Of a stretch of 64,000 bases of DNA, positions 16,202-23,664 are shown piece after piece. The position numbers were made by a program, and so were the translations under genes. The stretch spans positions 58,830-122,829 of the forward strand of contig CAYVKB010000001.1 of the NCBI GenBank assembly GCA_964451985.1, given 5' to 3'. The notes under the pieces were generated by a model. That model was not told where the DNA came from. It did not search any database and worked only from the letters and a program-made list of their open reading frames with translations. Each line of letters starts with the position of its first letter. The first letter of the stretch is position 1. The stretch is from GBS-DC sp964451985 (GTDB lineage: Bacteria; Armatimonadota; Fimbriimonadia; Fimbriimonadales; GBS-DC).

Positions 16202-17285
16202 TGTCCCTGTAGCACGGACATTCCTGTCCGTGCCACACGAACCTTCTGCAGCCAGCGAACGCTTCCGCTGGGTGGAAATCTTCCGCGGGCTGGCGATTCT
16301 GGAGGTGGTGTTCCATCATGCCTCAGGGCGGTTCCTGGGCACCCTGGATCGTGAGGGCGCAGCGTGGTTGATACTGGCGATTCTGAACCGCACGCTGCAC
16401 TACGCCGTGCCTGCGTTCCTGATGATGACCGCCTTCGCGCTTATGCTCTCACTTCTGCGCGATTTCAACCTAAAGCGCTACACCACCAACCGCGCCCTGC
16501 GCGCCCTGTTGCCCTATCTGCTCTGGAGTGGGCTGTATCTTACCTATCGCTATTACGCCTTGGGTGCGTCGCCCGATTGGTCGCGCTGGGCGGACTACCT
16601 GTTCTGGGGCAAGGCGTATTTTCACCTCTATTTTCTGGCGGTGGCGATGCAACTGTATCTGCTGTTGCCCCTGCTGTTGTCCGCTGTGCGCCTGCGCCCA
16701 CCGTTTTGGGTGGTACTGATTGCGATTGTCGCGCTCACGATGGCGGTCTACTGGTGCAATCGCCTCGTGTATCGCGTGCCGTATACGGGCAGCTATGTGC
16801 TGTGGTACACGCCTGTCATTCTGTTGGGGCTTTGGTTGGCGACGCAGGCGCATCGGCTGGACGAGGTGGTGCGCAAAGGCTGGCTGCCAGCGACTGCGGT
16901 GGCGGTTGTGGGGCTGTGGCTCTACCTGCCGCTCGCATTGCAGGCGGTTCAGCAAATCCCCGTCAATACTTTCCAGTATCAAGTGGGCAACTGGCTCTTC
17001 ACGACAGGCGTGAGCTTCTTACTGCTGGCAGTAGCGTACTGGCTCAGTCATTCACAAGCGCGGGTTGTGGAAGGGGTGCAGACACTGGGGCGCTACTCAT
17101 TGCAAATTTATCTAATCCATCCGCTCATTCTCAGTGAGCTGAACCGCCTGAGCTACACCAGCGCGTTGCAGGTGCGCTGGGCACTACCACTCTTTTTCCT
17201 GCTGGCGCTGGTGATACCGTTCGTGGTAGGCTGGCTCATCGCTCGGGCACCGCGAGTGTCGACACTGATTTTTGGGCGAGCATAG
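16191..17285 (+). CDS. acyltransferase 3 family membrane protein
   Basis: The core starts FRWVEIFRGLAILEVVFHHASG, the conserved first helix and HH pair of acyltransferase 3 (OatA/NodX-like) proteins, followed by about ten membrane segments. It transfers acyl groups to sugars or lipids at the membrane. The GTG at 16191 follows a GAGGAGGG ribosome site by 6 nt and overlaps the upstream gene. The first 25 residues (ARTFLSVPH part) are encoded by an inverted-repeat element at 16212-16233 and are probably not ancestral. Confidence 0.87.
   Translation: MRLDVPVARTFLSVPHEPSAASERFRWVEIFRGLAILEVVFHHASGRFLGTLDREGAAWLILAILNRTLHYAVPAFLMMTAFALMLSLLRDFNLKRYTTNRALRALLPYLLWSGLYLTYRYYALGASPDWSRWADYLFWGKAYFHLYFLAVAMQLYLLLPLLLSAVRLRPPFWVVLIAIVALTMAVYWCNRLVYRVPYTGSYVLWYTPVILLGLWLATQAHRLDEVVRKGWLPATAVAVVGLWLYLPLALQAVQQIPVNTFQYQVGNWLFTTGVSFLLLAVAYWLSHSQARVVEGVQTLGRYSLQIYLIHPLILSELNRLSYTSALQVRWALPLFFLLALVIPFVVGWLIARAPRVSTLIFGRA
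16212..16233. repeat. short inverted repeat element inside the acyltransferase N-terminus
   Basis: gcacggaca-ttcc-tgtccgtgc, perfect 9-bp arms with a 4-nt loop. The type (blocks translating as ARTFLSVPH) is familiar to me as a dispersed repeat in related draft genomes, which is recall and not a search. Only this copy was noticed here. Confidence 0.6.
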
Positions 17286-17370
17286 GTTAGAACCGTTCCA
17301 AGCAGCTCTCGGTATGACTGTTCGGAATCACTCACTTGAGGAGTCACCCGCTGGTAGTGTGGCGTGAGCA

Positions 17371-17378
17371 GGTACAAT
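17371..17378 (+). promoter_or_regulatory. CAGGTACAAT promoter-like box
   Basis: GCAGGTACAAT, a good match to the recurring motif, 35 nt before the small basic protein gene. A second TACACT follows at about 17385-17393. Confidence 0.45.
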
Positions 17379-17413
17379 TGGCGTGTACACTACACTTGTA
17401 GGAGGTCGAACCG

Positions 17414-17527
17414 ATGCGAATGCGTGTGCGTGAACTGCGACAGCGCCGCCATCGGCGCATGAAGCGTTTGAAGCAGCGTCGTAAGGAAGCCATGAAAGCC
17501 GCACAGTCGGCGAAAGCGGAGAAATAA
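17414..17527 (+). CDS. 37-residue very basic protein
   Basis: ATG to TAA encodes 37 residues beginning MRMRVRELRQRRHRRMKR and ending AKAEK, more than a third Arg or Lys. A strong GGAGG site lies 8 nt before the ATG and the 5'-nucleotidase gene starts 2 nt after the stop, so it is the first gene of that operon. It resembles in character the tiny basic proteins found with ribosomes (bTHX or AURKAIP1/COX24-like), but no motif proves this. It could bind RNA or DNA. Confidence 0.6.
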   Translation: MRMRVRELRQRRHRRMKRLKQRRKEAMKAAQSAKAEK

Positions 17528-17529
17528 CC

Positions 17530-19047
17530 ATGAAAAAACTCTGGCTCACACTCAGCCTGCTGGGCGTGGTGCTACACTTGGGCTACACAGCCGACCCCAG
17601 CGGGCGATGGTTTCGGCTAACTATTTTACATACAAACGACATTCACGGACATCTACTCCCCTTCAGCTATCCTGAAAGCTTTGATCCGCAGTCGCCGTTA
17701 GCCAGCATGACCCACCGCACGAACATCGGCGGCGTGGCGCGACGGGCAACGCTGATTCGGCAGCAACGCGAAGCGGTGCAACCTTACCCCGCGCTGGTGA
17801 TTGACGCGGGCGATTACATGGACGGCACACCCTTCTCGCTGGAGTTTCTTGGCGAAGCGGATGTGGCGACTATGAACGCCTGTGGCTACGACTTCGCCAC
17901 GCTGGGCAACCACGAGTTCAGCAACACCTTAGACCAAGTGCTGCGCCTTGTGCAGATGAGCCATTTCAAGACTGTGTGCGCGAACTTGCGCTATCGCGAC
18001 ACGGGCGCACCGCTGGTTCCTCCCTACGTGATTACGCAGGTGGGTGAGCTGCGCGTGGCGCTGTTCGGCTTGGTGATGACCGACACCCAAAACTATCGCG
18101 GGGCACGCGAGCGCGTGGAGGTGACTAACCCGTTCGAAGTTGCCCGTCAACTTGTGCCGCAGCTGCGCCAGCAAGCCGACGTGGTGATTCTGATTTCGCA
18201 TCTGGGAATCGGCGATGATGAACGCCTTGCCCGCGAAGTACCGGGCATCGACGTGATTGTCGGTGGGCATTCCCACACGCGCCTTGCCGAGCCACGCTTT
18301 ATCGAGTGGCAGCAGAAAGCCCCTATGAACCTGGGCGGCACGGTGATTGTGCAGGCGCACCAGTGGGGTGGTGAACTCGGCAGGCTGGATCTGCTGTTCT
18401 GGCGTAATATCGATACGAATCGGCTCGAAATCGTGGGCTACAAGGGACAATTGATTCCTGTCACTGCTGAGATTCCCGAATGCCCCAACACCAAGCGCGT
18501 GCTGGATCGATATTGGAGGCGCATCGCGGGCAAGTATGGGCGCATCGTGGGCGAGGCGACCGGCGACTTCGTACAGCGTGGCGACGACTTCGCGCACTAC
18601 TATCTGGTCAGCGACGCCGTGCGCTCGATGATGGGCGTGGACTTCGATCTGCAGAACATGTTCGGTATCCGCATTGAGCTGGCGAAGGGACCAATCAGCT
18701 ACTACGACCTCGCCCGCATGATGCCGTTTGGCAACACGATTGTGCGCTTCGAAATCACAGGGCGCGACCTCAAACGCCTGCTTGCCGAACAACGCCCAAC
18801 GGTGAGCGGCATCCGCTACCGCACACAAAACCGCCAACTGGTGGAAGCGACCATCAACGGGCAACCAATTGAGGACGAGCGCATCTACAAAGGCACCACC
18901 AATTCCTACTTTGCCGACCGTGCACTCAAGCCGTTAGGCATAGCGTATGTAGACACGGGCAAGGTGCTACTCGATGTCGTCGCTGACTATATCCGCAAGC
19001 AGCGGCGTGTCTCACCCAGTTATGACGGCAGGCGTGTAGCGCGATAA
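17530..19047 (+). CDS. secreted 5'-nucleotidase / UDP-sugar hydrolase family protein
   Basis: A 505-residue protein with a signal peptide (about 1-20, MKKLWLTLSLLGVVLHLGYT). The metallophosphoesterase domain has ILHTNDIHGHL, DAGDYMDG, TLGNHEF, ISHLGIGDD and GGHSHTRL, the dimetal ligands of the family. The 5'-nucleotidase C-terminal domain (about 340-490) carries the substrate-binding region MPFGNTIVRFEITGRDL. It would release phosphate and nucleosides from extracellular nucleotides. It is translationally coupled to the small basic gene upstream. Confidence 0.94.
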   Translation: MKKLWLTLSLLGVVLHLGYTADPSGRWFRLTILHTNDIHGHLLPFSYPESFDPQSPLASMTHRTNIGGVARRATLIRQQREAVQPYPALVIDAGDYMDGTPFSLEFLGEADVATMNACGYDFATLGNHEFSNTLDQVLRLVQMSHFKTVCANLRYRDTGAPLVPPYVITQVGELRVALFGLVMTDTQNYRGARERVEVTNPFEVARQLVPQLRQQADVVILISHLGIGDDERLAREVPGIDVIVGGHSHTRLAEPRFIEWQQKAPMNLGGTVIVQAHQWGGELGRLDLLFWRNIDTNRLEIVGYKGQLIPVTAEIPECPNTKRVLDRYWRRIAGKYGRIVGEATGDFVQRGDDFAHYYLVSDAVRSMMGVDFDLQNMFGIRIELAKGPISYYDLARMMPFGNTIVRFEITGRDLKRLLAEQRPTVSGIRYRTQNRQLVEATINGQPIEDERIYKGTTNSYFADRALKPLGIAYVDTGKVLLDVVADYIRKQRRVSPSYDGRRVAR

Positions 19048-19058
19048 ATCTGAACACG

Positions 19059-19066
19059 GGTATACT
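19059..19066 (+). promoter_or_regulatory. GGTATACT promoter-like box
   Basis: GGGTATACT 17 nt before the ATG of the toxin-antitoxin relic, which suggests the relic once had its own promoter. Confidence 0.4.
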
Positions 19067-19083
19067 CCGCAAAGTAAGCGAGT

Positions 19084-19388
19084 ATGCCCGTGTTAGAAAT
19101 CACTGTAGAGCGATATCCAATCTCGTGAAGCAACTGCCCCCTGAAGCACGCCGACGTTTGCTGTTCCAGCTGGGTACGTCTGCGCGCTTGCGTATAGAAC
19201 ATCATCGTGCCCAAACTGGGCAGCGCCTGCGTACAGTCGCGCCGAGCGCGGGCTGGATTGGGATACGCTTCCAGAAGAACAGCGTATCGAGTGGATAGAT
19301 GCGCTGCTTCATGAATAGCGCCATGCGTGTTGTCTACGATTTTAACCCAGTTGCCTTGTTGTTTGCTCTCAACCCCGTACCATCGTAA
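19084..19388 (+). pseudogene. relic of a small antitoxin-toxin gene pair
   Basis: MPVLEITVERYPIS then a stop. A second frame continues VKQLPPEARRRLLFQL, and a third ends LDWDTLPEEQRIEWIDALL before the TAG at 19316-19318. Joined, these resemble a small helical antitoxin of about 75 residues broken by frameshifts. Four nt later, ATG at 19323 starts MRVVYDFNPVALLFAL and stops at once. This looks like the first strand of a PIN toxin (usual MRVVLDTNVL) with the rest deleted. It fills the region between the nucleotidase and DUF1501 genes and overlaps the end of the latter. Confidence 0.4.
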
Positions 19389-20670
19389 GCGGGCTAAACC
19401 CTTTACCCAACACCGCCTCGGGGTCGCCGCCGAGCCAGTCCAGCACGGTGGCGTACACGCGGCGAAAGTCGAGCTGCATGCGTAGGTCGTTGTTGCCGTC
19501 GAGGTTGCGCAAATCAGGCGGGTCGCCGTGTAAGCCGCCTTGCACGCGCCCGCCCAGCAGGAACATCGGGGCAGCTGCGCCGTGATCTGTGCCCAAACTG
19601 CCGTTCTCGCGCACGCGCCTACCGAACTCGGAGAAGACCATTAGCAGCGTCTTGTCGGCTTTGCCCATCGCCTGCAAGTCGGCATAGAACGCGCTCACTG
19701 CGCCTGCGAACTGGCTCAGGAGCCGCTGGTGCGTGTTCGACTGTCCCGCGTGCGTGTCGAAGCCGTTCACAGAGACATACAGCACGCGCGTTTGGGGCGA
19801 GGTGGCGATAATCTGCGCCGCCTGCTGCAGCCCGCGCGCGAAGGGGTCGTTCGCGTACTGTGCGTTCGGCTGATAGCTCCGTATCCGCTCACGCAGCTGC
19901 TCCATCGCCTCCAACGCAGTGCGCGTGGATTGGCGAATCACGGTCGCAGGCGCATCCATCTGACGCTCTTCCGTGTTACTGAGGCTCTTGATCGTGCGCT
20001 CCAGTTCGGGGTCGCGCGTCATCACCTGCAGGTCGGCAAGGCTGGCAAAGCATGGCACTTGCGCTTTTTTGCCGTGCAGGGCGATAGGCAATTCTTGGGT
20101 GAAGCTAATCGCCATCACGGGGTTTGCGGCCGCGTCGGTAAGCGTGTCCAGATACTTGCCCAGCCAGCCGTAGCGACTGTGCCCGTCGGGGTCGGCGGTC
20201 TGCCAGATTTCCATCGATCGGAAGTGCGAGCGGTTCGGGTTCGGATAGCCCACATTTTGCAGAATCGCCAGCGCGCGCTGGTCATACAGGGGCTTCAGCG
20301 GTGCTAAGGCGGGATGGAGCCCCAGCCGGTCTTCTAGAGGCACCACCTGCGCTTCCGGGATGGCGAGGCTGGGGCGCGCCTGATAGTATAGCTCGTCGCG
20401 ATACGGAATCACCGTGTTCAATCCGTCGTTGCCCCCTGTCAGCTGCAGCACCACTAGAATGTGGTCATTCGGTAGTTTCTCGCCCTTTTTGAGTCGCTGG
20501 GCATCGGCGTGAGCGATTTGCGCCAGCCACGGCGGCGCAGCTAAGCCCACAGCGACCAGTGTCAAGCCCGCCTTCAGAAACTGGCGGCGCGACATCTCCG
20601 CCGCCCAGAAATCGCCCCCTGCGCGCTCACATAACGGCGCGCCCTGACTCTGCCGTTCTCGCTCGCTCAT
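19369..20670 (-). CDS. DUF1501 family Tat-exported protein
   Basis: A twin-arginine signal (SRRQFLKAGLTLVAVGLA) is followed by the DUF1501 core: VLQLTGGNDGLNTVIPY, HPALAPLKPLYD, VNGFDTHAGQ, VFSEFGRRVRENGSLGTDHG. The family is related to sulfatase-like alkaline phosphatase folds and is common in Planctomycetes, Armatimonadetes and similar bacteria. Its biochemical role is not established. The ATG at 20670 has GGAGG 5 nt upstream. A farther in-frame start at 20682 lacks one. Confidence 0.92.
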   Translation of the reverse strand: MSERERQSQGAPLCERAGGDFWAAEMSRRQFLKAGLTLVAVGLAAPPWLAQIAHADAQRLKKGEKLPNDHILVVLQLTGGNDGLNTVIPYRDELYYQARPSLAIPEAQVVPLEDRLGLHPALAPLKPLYDQRALAILQNVGYPNPNRSHFRSMEIWQTADPDGHSRYGWLGKYLDTLTDAAANPVMAISFTQELPIALHGKKAQVPCFASLADLQVMTRDPELERTIKSLSNTEERQMDAPATVIRQSTRTALEAMEQLRERIRSYQPNAQYANDPFARGLQQAAQIIATSPQTRVLYVSVNGFDTHAGQSNTHQRLLSQFAGAVSAFYADLQAMGKADKTLLMVFSEFGRRVRENGSLGTDHGAAAPMFLLGGRVQGGLHGDPPDLRNLDGNNDLRMQLDFRRVYATVLDWLGGDPEAVLGKGFSPLTMVRG

Positions 20671-20768
20671 CTTAACCTCCACACGCTATTATAGCCTACA
20701 CTGCCGCTGCTTCGCAGGTTTCACAGATATTCGACGTTAAACGAAGTAGGTAGTTCGGTATCTCATCA

Positions 20769-20776
20769 GGTACAAT
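20769..20776 (+). promoter_or_regulatory. CAGGTACAAT promoter box just before recN
   Basis: TCAGGTACAAT ends 7 nt before the recN ATG at 20784, so recN is a likely leaderless transcript. No LexA-type palindrome was seen. Confidence 0.55.
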
Positions 20777-20783
20777 CCCCGTG

Positions 20784-22442
20784 ATGCTGCACGCGCTGCA
20801 CATCGAGAACTTGGCGATTATCGACCGCCTAGAGGTGAGTTTCGCTGGGGGGCTGAACGCGCTCACGGGTGAAACGGGCGCGGGCAAGTCCATCTTGCTG
20901 GATGCGCTGAACCTCGCGCTGGGCGAACGCGCCGACCCTACCCTCATCCGCACGGGCGCAGACAAAATCCGCGTGAACGCCGTATTTGAGCTGCCCAGCG
21001 ACCCCGACCTGCACGCCCTCCTGAGCGAGCTGGGTGTCGAACCCGAAGAGGGCATGCTCTACCTCAGCCGCGAGGTGCAAGCAGGCGGACGCTCCATCGC
21101 TCGAATCAACGGGCAACCCACGCCCGTCAACACGCTCAAAATCATCGGCGAGCGACTAGTCGACCTGCACGGGCAGCACGAACACCAATCGCTGCTCAAG
21201 CCCAGTAGCCATTTGGAGTTCTTGGACCGCTGGCTGGGCGAACCTGCGCTCCAACTGCGCGAGCAGGTGTGTCAAGCCGTGCAAGCCCTACGCCGCGCCG
21301 AACGCGAAATGCAGGAACTCACCGAGCGCGAACGCGAACGTGAGCAAATGCTCGACCTGTACCGCTTTCAAGTGGACGAGATTCGCAGTGCCGAGTTGCA
21401 AATCGGCGAGGACGAGCAACTGGAGACCGAAGAGCGGCGCCTGACCCATGCCGAGAGACTAATTGCCCTCGCGGGCGGAGCCTACGACGCGCTGATGCAG
21501 GAGAACGGCGCGTACGACCAAGCCGCGCTCGCCAGCCGCAACCTGACCGAGATTGCCCGCATCGACCCGTCTGTCAGTGAGTGGGGTGATATGCTGGAAG
21601 GCGCGCTCGCCCAAATCGAGGAGGTCGCCCGCAACCTGCGCGCCTATGCCGAGAGCATCGAGTACGACCCCGTCCGACTGGAAGAGGTAATCGCGCGGTT
21701 GGAACTCGTCAAGCGGCTCAAGCGCAAATATGGCGACACGATTGAGGCGATACTGCACTACGCCGACGACGCCGAGAGAAAACTCCACGCGCTGGAAACG
21801 CAGTCCGAACGGCTCGAGGCGTTGGAAACCCAGATTGCTGAGCTGCAGGCGCAGGCGTCCGCGTTATGCGAGCGACTCTCGGAGTTGCGCCGCGCGGGGG
21901 CAGAGCGATTTGCCCAAGCCGTGCGGACACATCTGCGCGACTTGGCAATGGAGCGCGCCGAGTTCCAAGTCTCTGTGCGTCCTAAGTCGATGGACACTAC
22001 CGGCACAGACAGCGTGGAATTCCTGTTCAGCGCAAACCCGGGCGAGCCGCCGCGCCCGCTCAGCAAAATCGCTTCTGGGGGCGAGATGTCGCGCGTGATG
22101 CTCGCTTTGAAAACCGCCTTAGCAAACGCCGCGCCTGTGCCCACGCTGGTTTTCGACGAGATTGACGCTGGCTTGGGTGGGCGCACCGCGCACGCCGTCG
22201 GCGAGAAGCTCAGCCAGCTCGCTCAGCACTGCCAGATTCTGTGCATCACGCACCTGCCCCAAATCGCCAGCCGTGCTTCCAATCACCTGCTGATTGAAAA
22301 GCATACCGACACCAACGCGACCCGCGTGCAAATCCACGCCTTAGAGGATGAGGCGCGCGTGCAGGAAATCGCCCGAATGTTAGCCGGCGAACCCACCGAG
22401 ACCGCCCTGCGGCACGCCCGCGAACTACTGCTTGCTAAATAA
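20784..22442 (+). CDS. recN: DNA repair protein RecN
   Basis: An SMC-like ATPase of about 552 residues. Walker A is LTGETGAGKSILLDALN, signature SGGEMSRVMLALK, Walker B LVFDEIDAGLGG, with the central coiled coil around residues 160-380 rich in E, R, L and Q. It holds and processes DNA ends in double-strand break repair. GTG at 20781 directly precedes the ATG and is a possible start. It overlaps the convergent kbl gene by 8 bp at the 3' end. Confidence 0.96.
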   Translation: MLHALHIENLAIIDRLEVSFAGGLNALTGETGAGKSILLDALNLALGERADPTLIRTGADKIRVNAVFELPSDPDLHALLSELGVEPEEGMLYLSREVQAGGRSIARINGQPTPVNTLKIIGERLVDLHGQHEHQSLLKPSSHLEFLDRWLGEPALQLREQVCQAVQALRRAEREMQELTEREREREQMLDLYRFQVDEIRSAELQIGEDEQLETEERRLTHAERLIALAGGAYDALMQENGAYDQAALASRNLTEIARIDPSVSEWGDMLEGALAQIEEVARNLRAYAESIEYDPVRLEEVIARLELVKRLKRKYGDTIEAILHYADDAERKLHALETQSERLEALETQIAELQAQASALCERLSELRRAGAERFAQAVRTHLRDLAMERAEFQVSVRPKSMDTTGTDSVEFLFSANPGEPPRPLSKIASGGEMSRVMLALKTALANAAPVPTLVFDEIDAGLGGRTAHAVGEKLSQLAQHCQILCITHLPQIASRASNHLLIEKHTDTNATRVQIHALEDEARVQEIARMLAGEPTETALRHARELLLAK

Positions 22443-23631
22443 CCCCTAACTCCTTGCCGACCCTCTCGAACGCCTCCAGCGCGTCGTCGAGGTCTTTGCG
22501 CGTGTGCGTGGCGTTGGGCATCGTGCGCACGCGCGCTTTGCCGCGCGGCACCGTGGGGTACACAATCCCCACCACGAACACGCCCATCTCGTACAGTTTA
22601 CGCTCCATCTGCTGCGTGATGCCCTCGTCGCCGCAGAACACGGGCGTAATCGGCGTCTCGCTGCCCATCGTGTCGAAGCCCAGTTTCTGCAGGTTCTCCT
22701 TCCAGTAGCGGGCGTTGTCCCACAGGCGGCGCATCGGCTCCGGGTCGGTCTGCAAAATCTCGATCGCCTTGAGAATCGCACCAACGGCGGCAGGAGGCAA
22801 CGCCGTGCTGAACAGGTACGGACGCCCGCGATTAATCAGCCACTCTTTGAGTAGCCGACTGCCCGCGATGTAGCCACCAATCACGCCAATCGCTTTGGAA
22901 AGCGTCCCCAGCTGAATATCCACGCGTCCGTACAATCCGAAGTGGCTGGTCGTGCCGCTGCCGTGCTCGCCCAGCACGCCCGAAGCGTGCGCGTCGTCCA
23001 CCATTACCACCGCGTCGTACTTCTCAGCGAGCTGTACAATCTCTGGCAGCGGGGCGATGTCGCCATCCATGCTGAACACGCCGTCGGTCACGATCAGCCG
23101 CTTTTTGAACTCACCGCAGCGCTTCAGGATGTCCTCCAGATGGTTCATATTTTTATGCTCGTACACGAAGCCTTCGCTCTTTTTGTAGCGCGCGCTGCTC
23201 AGGCGCACGCCGTCGATGATGCTCGCGTGGTTCAGCTCGTCCGAGATAATCACATCGCCTTCCACGAAACAGGAGGGGATTGTGCCCGAGTTCGCGTTGA
23301 AGCCCGACTGAAACACCAGCACCGCTTCAGTTTTCTTGAACTCGGCGAGTTTTTGTTCTAACTGCTCATAAAGTGTGTTCGTGCCGCCCAGCCAGCGCAC
23401 CGCGCCTGCGCCCGCGCCGAACTGCTGTACGGCTTCGATGGCGGCTTGTTTCAGGCGTGGGTCGTTAGCAAGCCCCAGATAGTTATTCGAAGCCAGATTA
23501 ATCACTTCGCGCCCACCGATGCACACGCGCCCGCCTTGCGGCGTTTCCAGAATCGGTGGCTGCTTATACAAATTCTGCGCCTTGAGTTGCTCGATGCTCT
23601 CGTGCAGCCACTGCTGAAATCCTGAATTCAT
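22435..23631 (-). CDS. kbl: glycine C-acetyltransferase (2-amino-3-ketobutyrate CoA ligase)
   Basis: A 398-residue fold-type I PLP enzyme of the alpha-oxoamine synthase family: SNNYLGLANDPRL, GSGFNAN-type FQSGFNANSG, DDAHASGVLGEHGSGT and the PLP lysine in LGTLSKAIG. The N-terminus FQQWLHESIEQLKAQNLYKQPPILE favours Kbl over BioF. It links threonine breakdown to glycine and acetyl-CoA. No threonine dehydrogenase gene is adjacent, so BioF or a related acyl-CoA condensing role remains possible. Confidence 0.87.
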   Translation of the reverse strand: MNSGFQQWLHESIEQLKAQNLYKQPPILETPQGGRVCIGGREVINLASNNYLGLANDPRLKQAAIEAVQQFGAGAGAVRWLGGTNTLYEQLEQKLAEFKKTEAVLVFQSGFNANSGTIPSCFVEGDVIISDELNHASIIDGVRLSSARYKKSEGFVYEHKNMNHLEDILKRCGEFKKRLIVTDGVFSMDGDIAPLPEIVQLAEKYDAVVMVDDAHASGVLGEHGSGTTSHFGLYGRVDIQLGTLSKAIGVIGGYIAGSRLLKEWLINRGRPYLFSTALPPAAVGAILKAIEILQTDPEPMRRLWDNARYWKENLQKLGFDTMGSETPITPVFCGDEGITQQMERKLYEMGVFVVGIVYPTVPRGKARVRTMPNATHTRKDLDDALEAFERVGKELGVI

Positions 23632-23664
23632 ACACGCCTCCTCGCAAGTAAAAGGGTTGTCAGT

